Below are positions 14,807 to 18,550 of a stretch of DNA of 18,550 nucleotides, in pieces. Under the pieces are notes generated by a model, which made no database searches, was not told where the DNA came from, and saw only the letters and a program-made list of their open reading frames with translations. Where the stretch lies: contig JAKSDL010000702.1 of NCBI GenBank assembly GCA_022360105.1, positions 1-18,550 of the forward strand, read 5' to 3'. How positions within the stretch are numbered: the stretch's first letter is position 1; every line of letters begins with the position of its first letter. The DNA comes from Pseudomonadota bacterium (GTDB taxonomy: Bacteria > SAR324 > XYD2-FULL-50-16 > JAHJRI01). Both the position numbers and the translations under genes were made by a program.

Positions 14807-16258
14807 ATGTTTGAAAAACAAGGAGTTGTAGGTATGGATGTTGCCAGGCCGGCACTTACAAATTTCAGACAATGTTTGAAAATGGCAGGTCTTTCCGGAA
14901 TCATCCTCATGTTTGTTGCGATGTCTGTTCAGGCAACCAGCATGTCGGTGGAGGAACTCTATAAAAAACTGACTTTGTCCGCCAGTGAGTCTTCAGATTC
15001 AACATTAATTAATGAACTGTTTGATGGGACTGCCGCTCTCGACTTCACTGCATCAGTTTCGGAAGAATTTGTCGGAAATCTGAGAGTCATTCAACAAAAA
15101 AGTAAAGATGATTCAACCCAGTCAAGAAAGATATATCTCTTGAGAAAGCTCTCCGGAGAGCTTTTAATTTTAAAAGTACCTGAAAATGTAACCGCATTGC
15201 CAGCTGATTCGGAATCACCCTACGCAAATTTGGCGGATGCTTTTGAAAGCAAGATGCAATTCAAAGTAAATGTTCAGGAATTGAATGTTGCGGGGGTGAT
15301 TGTCCAGGTAGCCCAATTGGTACAAAAACCTGAACAATTGCCTATGGACAAACTGTTCAGGATCAGTATTGTTTTAATGCTGTTTTTCGTCATGGTGGGA
15401 ATGGGCATGACGTTGACCACAAAAGATTTTGCCCTGGTTTTCAGCAAACCTCGTGGAATCCTGATCGGCCAAGTACTTCAATTTGGATTGATGCCATTGC
15501 TGGCAATGATTTTAGGTCGACTGTTAGGTTTTTATGAGCAATATCCCTTTATTTTTGTCGGGTTAATCCTGATCACCGCCATACCCGGCGGTGTAACTTC
15601 CAATCTGATGACATATTACGCCAAAGGCGATCTTGCACTTTCCATTTCGCTTACATCTTTTTCAACCGTACTATCCATAGTATTCACACCGCTGTTACTG
15701 GCACTCTACTGTGCCAACATGCCGGATATCAATATTCCGGTTAAAGTGGTGATTCAAACTATTCTTATCCTGGTTATCATTCCATTAATTGTTGGTATGA
15801 CCTTTCGCTGGAAATGGCCCAATGCTGCAAAAAAAGCGACACCGTTTTTCTCGGCGCTGGGGATTGTTGCCTTGTTGGTCCTGATTATTGCCGGGGTGCT
15901 CAATAATCTGAATATTTTTGTGGATACTTCCCGTTATGGAGTTAAGTTCTATTCCACTATTTTTATCATAACCATGCTGGGGATGATGTGCGGACTGTTC
16001 ATTTCAAAATTATTTGGAATCAATAATTACCAGACACGGGCCATTTCCCTGGAAACCGGTTTGCGTAACAGTGCCCTGGCAATGACAATCGCCCTTCTCA
16101 TTCAAGACACCATGGGTGATTTTTTCAGCTCAATGTTTGTCACATCCGGTATATTCGGACTGGTTATGTATATTGCCGGATTAATTTCCATCTACTTCTA
16201 TCCTCGTCTGCTGCCTGTTGATACTGAGCAAAATAAGGCCGTCCAGGTAAAAGCCTGA
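14807..16258 (+). CDS. BASS/SBF-family sodium symporter with N-terminal periplasmic domain
   Basis: This is a 483-residue inner-membrane symporter of the bile acid:sodium symporter fold. ATG 14807 follows the SD GGAGGGGA. A reading from TTG 14789 would translate the SD and is rejected. Residues 26-43 form a signal-peptide-like helix ending V-Q-A (43). Residues 44 to about 182 are a soluble, Ser/Thr/Glu-rich domain that I do not recognise and that normal BASS carriers lack. Nine to ten helices follow from about 185. Family motifs are I-P-G-G-V-T-S-N (259-266), A-K-G-D-L-A-L-S (272-279) and E-T-G-L-R-N-S-A-L-A (416-425). E416 and N266 are at sodium-site positions, but R420 replaces the Gln of the second site in the Neisseria ASBT homologue. 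Substrate unknown (bile acid, pantothenate, keto acid and sulfonate carriers share this fold). Confidence 0.88.
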   Translation: MFEKQGVVGMDVARPALTNFRQCLKMAGLSGIILMFVAMSVQATSMSVEELYKKLTLSASESSDSTLINELFDGTAALDFTASVSEEFVGNLRVIQQKSKDDSTQSRKIYLLRKLSGELLILKVPENVTALPADSESPYANLADAFESKMQFKVNVQELNVAGVIVQVAQLVQKPEQLPMDKLFRISIVLMLFFVMVGMGMTLTTKDFALVFSKPRGILIGQVLQFGLMPLLAMILGRLLGFYEQYPFIFVGLILITAIPGGVTSNLMTYYAKGDLALSISLTSFSTVLSIVFTPLLLALYCANMPDINIPVKVVIQTILILVIIPLIVGMTFRWKWPNAAKKATPFFSALGIVALLVLIIAGVLNNLNIFVDTSRYGVKFYSTIFIITMLGMMCGLFISKLFGINNYQTRAISLETGLRNSALAMTIALLIQDTMGDFFSSMFVTSGIFGLVMYIAGLISIYFYPRLLPVDTEQNKAVQVKA

Positions 16259-16265
16259 TGAAGTT

Positions 16266-16295
16266 ACAGGATGGGCAACTCGTTGCCCATCAACC
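16266..16295 (+). repeat. GTAGGG-family repeat, single unit
   Basis: CAGGATGGGCAACTCG then TTGCCCATCAACC begins eight bases after the symporter stop. The TGGGCAA/TTGCCCA stem is perfect over 7 bp with loop CTCG. No U-tract follows, but its position makes it the 3' end of the symporter mRNA. The rest of the gap to the next gene (16296-16556) shows no supported gene; a 62-codon frame there has no SD. Confidence 0.75.
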
Positions 16296-16556
16296 GCGAG
16301 AATTGCGCGTTGGCTCCCTTAAATGGTCCCCAACAATTATCATCTTCCATCCTTCCAAGATCATAAAAAATACCAATCAAAATCCTTCAGTCTTTCATTG
16401 CCAAACCAATCCATAACAAAAGCTCAAAAAAAAACTTGTATGATGACGTTGGAACTTGACCCCCGCATCAATCTTGAGCAATATTATAAGATTAAGAAAA
16501 TTCATCTATAAGACATAAGAATAAAGAGTTGAACAGACCTTTCAGATCGGAAGCCT

Positions 16557-18077
16557 ATGAAACTGGAAAACGGACAGTTCGTTGTATACGGCAACAAACT
16601 AAAGAGATCGCATTCCAAAAAAGCGATGAAGTGGCAAAAGAAATTTGTCAAAATGTTTAATTATGATCCTAATGAAACATATAATCTGAGTGTAGAGGAT
16701 AATGAATACCTGGGGCCAATCTTTGGACTTAAAAATATTGTCAGGGATGGTAAGGGTGAGCCTATAACTAAAGAGAACGCCATTGTTTGCAGTACCATCC
16801 GGATGGGTTTCGGGCATTATCGAATTGCCATGGCCGGTGTTTCCTGCGCAAGGGCCATGGGATTTACTCCATATTGGCTGGATTTGCTATCAATCCCCGG
16901 TATCACGACAGATGTCATCAATTGGTGCAACACCTGGTATAGTCGGTTTTCTCGAACTTCCCAACGAAGCAAGCTCTTTAACAAATATGTCTGGGAACCG
17001 GTTACAACCGGAGATTCCACGTTGCCTGGGTTATCAGCTTTTTTGAACAACTGGATTGTTGGATGGCCCTGGCGATTTTTAAAGACCAATGTCAAAGACT
17101 ACAAAATGAGCGAATTGTTTCGAAATCTTCATGAAGCGCTGCCAAGCGATATGCCGATGTTAACCGCGCATATGTGGAATTGCATGGGAGCTGTGGCAGG
17201 TGGGATGACCAATGTGGTCGACATGATGTTTGATAATTGGCCTATGGCCTTTCAACTTACCGAAGGCGCAACGCATGCTGTACAATCACCATCCGGCTAT
17301 TACGGCTTCAGGGCCATGCGTGGATTTGACGAGAAGGATAAAATCATGAATCCTGTTCCGTCAGATGCCTTGGTGTATGCGGGTCATCACGTGGATCATG
17401 AGCTGGTGGAAAATATTGAGATCGATTGTCAGACTCGTTTGGACAGGGCTAAAAACAAGGAACCGAGACGATTCTTGCTGACTATGGGGGGAGCCGGGGC
17501 TCAAAGCGAGCTGTTCAAGGCCATCATTGACCATTGTATTCCTTTGATCAAAAAGAACCAGGTTAGCCTGTTTGTGAACCTGGGAGATCACAAAGGCAAC
17601 TGGGACTGGCTTCAAAAAGAAATGGCCGAGTACAGGGATATGATCCAGGGACATTTTGATTGGGAGGATACAAAGAGTTTTGCAGATGAGATCAGAACCG
17701 GTGAAGCTAAAGGATTACATGTATTCCTGCATGACAACATTTTTCATGCGGTTTATTCCACCAATTACCTCATGCGGGTTATCGATGTTATGATTACCAA
17801 GCCAAGTGAACTGGCTTTCTACCCGGTACCGAAAATCTTCAATGAGCGGGTTGGCGGTCACGAAATGTGGGGAGCGATTCGAGGCGCAGAAGTTGGTGAC
17901 GGAACCGTAGAAGTGGCCACAATCCCTCAAACACTGCAGGCCATTGACTTGTTAACTGAAGACACTGATTTGCTGGAAATGTTTTGCGACTGCATTGTCA
18001 AAAATAAAAGTATTGGAATCTATGATGGCGGATACAAATGCGTGGAACTCGCAACAGGCAAGAAGTTTGAGAGATGA
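16557..18077 (+). CDS. Putative GT-B (MurG/MGDG-synthase-like) glycosyltransferase
   Basis: This 506-residue soluble protein has no signal peptide. C-S-T-I-R-M-G-F-G-H-Y-R-I-A (78-91) resembles the Gly-rich G-x-G-H-x-x-x-A loop that opens the N-terminal Rossmann domain of MurG and diacylglycerol galactosyltransferases. F-L-L-T-M-G-G-A-G-A-Q (306-316) looks like the start of the C-terminal nucleotide-sugar domain. V-M-I-T-K-P-S-E-L-A-F-Y-P-V-P (411-425) resembles the (I/V)-T-K-P-G-x-x-x-x-x-E segment that binds the sugar donor. The N-terminal 75 residues and the Trp-rich middle (160-235) are unlike standard members. The next gene is a GT4 glycosyltransferase, which supports a role in glycolipid or envelope glycan synthesis. 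SD is weak (GGAAG). Family name not recognised; function is inference. Confidence 0.65.
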   Translation: MKLENGQFVVYGNKLKRSHSKKAMKWQKKFVKMFNYDPNETYNLSVEDNEYLGPIFGLKNIVRDGKGEPITKENAIVCSTIRMGFGHYRIAMAGVSCARAMGFTPYWLDLLSIPGITTDVINWCNTWYSRFSRTSQRSKLFNKYVWEPVTTGDSTLPGLSAFLNNWIVGWPWRFLKTNVKDYKMSELFRNLHEALPSDMPMLTAHMWNCMGAVAGGMTNVVDMMFDNWPMAFQLTEGATHAVQSPSGYYGFRAMRGFDEKDKIMNPVPSDALVYAGHHVDHELVENIEIDCQTRLDRAKNKEPRRFLLTMGGAGAQSELFKAIIDHCIPLIKKNQVSLFVNLGDHKGNWDWLQKEMAEYRDMIQGHFDWEDTKSFADEIRTGEAKGLHVFLHDNIFHAVYSTNYLMRVIDVMITKPSELAFYPVPKIFNERVGGHEMWGAIRGAEVGDGTVEVATIPQTLQAIDLLTEDTDLLEMFCDCIVKNKSIGIYDGGYKCVELATGKKFER

Positions 18078-18103
18078 TTTTTACTTTATGACGGCATTAA
18101 CTT

Positions 18104-18227
18104 GTAGGGTGGGCAACTCGTTGCCCATCAACCAGACAGATCACAAAAAGCGAATCTCGCAGACTCTGTATACTACAAGTTTGGAAATTGTTGGTGGGTT
18201 CGTCGTTTCACTCCTTAACCCACCCTA
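18104..18227. repeat. GTAGGG-family repeat, inverted pair with two hairpins
   Basis: GTAGGGTGGG (18104-18113) and CCCACCCTAC (18218-18227) are perfect 10-bp inverted arms. The left unit continues TGGGCAA-CTCG-TTGCCCATCAACC. The right unit (reverse orientation) has GGTGGGTT and AACCCACC with a 16-base loop, the same stem as the unit at 3680. About 55 bases separate the units. The pair lies just after the putative glycosyltransferase stop codon. Confidence 0.8.
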
Positions 18228-18266
18228 CAGCTTGGTAAAACTTTGTCTAAAGACATTGTAGTTGCT

Positions 18267-18296
18267 TGTCATCCTAAACGAAGGTGAAGGACCTGT
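18267..18296 (+). repeat. TGTCATCCT-type dispersed repeat, single copy
   Basis: TGTCATCCTAAACGAAGGTG followed by AAGGACCTG is close to the widely dispersed TGTCATCCTGAGCGAAG... AAGGATCT element of environmental bacteria. The ends TCCT and AGGA can pair. It lies in the leader of the last gene, and its recognition rests on memory of similar sequences. Confidence 0.5.
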
Positions 18297-18335
18297 CAGA
18301 GCCTTCAAAATGATCAAATACCTAAAATATTCAAC

Positions 18336-18550
18336 ATGAACATCGCCATGTTCACCGACTGTTACACACCCACAAAAAACGGTGTGGTAACATCAATCCT
18401 TCAACTCAAGGAGGGACTGGAAAAAAGAAGCCATAAGGTCATTGTTGTAACTGTCGGAACATCTCAGACCTCCTCAAACAAACCCAACATTTATAGATTT
18501 CCCTCCATACCCTTCAATTCGGATATAGAGATCCACCTGGGTCGAGTGAA
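18336..18550 (+). CDS. GT4-family glycosyltransferase, N-terminal part (cut by window end)
   Basis: ATG 18336 opens a frame that runs without a stop to the window end (71 codons seen). The start M-N-I-A-M-F-T-D-C-Y-T-P-T-K-N-G-V-V-T-S (1-20) is the standard N-terminus of GT4 glycosyltransferases, such as diacylglycerol glucosyltransferases and mannosyltransferases, with the glycine-rich acceptor-side loop P-T-K-N-G-V-V. H-K-V-I-V-V-T follows as the second strand. It is on the same strand as and 258 bases after the putative GT-B enzyme, with repeats between them. The SD is not evident. The donor and acceptor cannot be told from this fragment. Confidence 0.85.
   Translation, partial: MNIAMFTDCYTPTKNGVVTSILQLKEGLEKRSHKVIVVTVGTSQTSSNKPNIYRFPSIPFNSDIEIHLGRV

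Noticed and set aside
16323..16511. 62-codon frame on the plus strand after the sodium symporter
   Set aside because: No SD and a low-complexity, AT-driven composition.
18104..18227. Rho-independent terminator after the putative glycosyltransferase
   Set aside because: The hairpins match the dispersed repeat family and lack a U-tract, so a terminator label is not justified even though they may slow transcription.

Overview
This is an AT-leaning window (roughly 40-45 % GC by eye) from a Gram-negative-type bacterium. Strong Shine-Dalgarno sequences precede most genes, and one protein has a signal peptide plus a periplasmic domain. The phylum cannot be fixed from the sequence. The V/A-type ATPase operon has the layout E - DUF2764-like - A - B - D - I - K known from Bacteroidota and other FCB-group bacteria, and from some Desulfobacterota. 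The intergenic spaces are loaded with small palindromic repeats, which also fits those groups.

Region 1 (1-9030) holds a seven-gene V/A-type ATPase operon on the minus strand, read right to left: E, a DUF2764-like subunit-C analogue, catalytic A, non-catalytic B, stalk D, membrane subunit I (a-like) and proteolipid K. Genes A/B and D/I overlap by 1 and 4 bases. No F or G/H gene is visible. The proteolipid keeps every side chain used by the Enterococcus NtpK sodium site, so the enzyme may pump Na+. A 361-base space full of repeats splits the operon between B and D. Left of K lie three repeat copies and, at the window edge, 14 perfect copies of a 7-base tandem repeat.

Region 2 (9031-13275) holds, on the minus strand, a tandem-domain universal stress protein, a 218-residue orphan with a hydrophobic C-terminus, and an AlkC-type DNA alkylation repair glycosylase. 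Between the first two is about 1.2 kb without a large gene. It contains inverted repeats and, on the plus strand, a probable small-protein cassette: a 14-bp perfect palindrome over a -10-like box, a strong SD, a 17-codon ORF, then a 42-residue single-TM protein.

Region 3 (13275-18550) has an OFA-type MFS carrier (minus) divergent from a BASS-family sodium symporter (plus) with an unusual N-terminal periplasmic domain. After it come a 506-residue GT-B/MurG-like putative glycosyltransferase and the start of a GT4 glycosyltransferase cut by the window end. The last two suggest glycolipid or envelope glycan synthesis.

The most notable non-coding signal is a repeat family with the head GTAGGG(Y)GGG. 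I count nine units, three single and six in three inverted pairs. Their hairpin stems differ in sequence but stay paired, so structure rather than sequence is conserved. A second family (TGTCAT head) behaves the same way. No transposase or RAYT gene is in the window.
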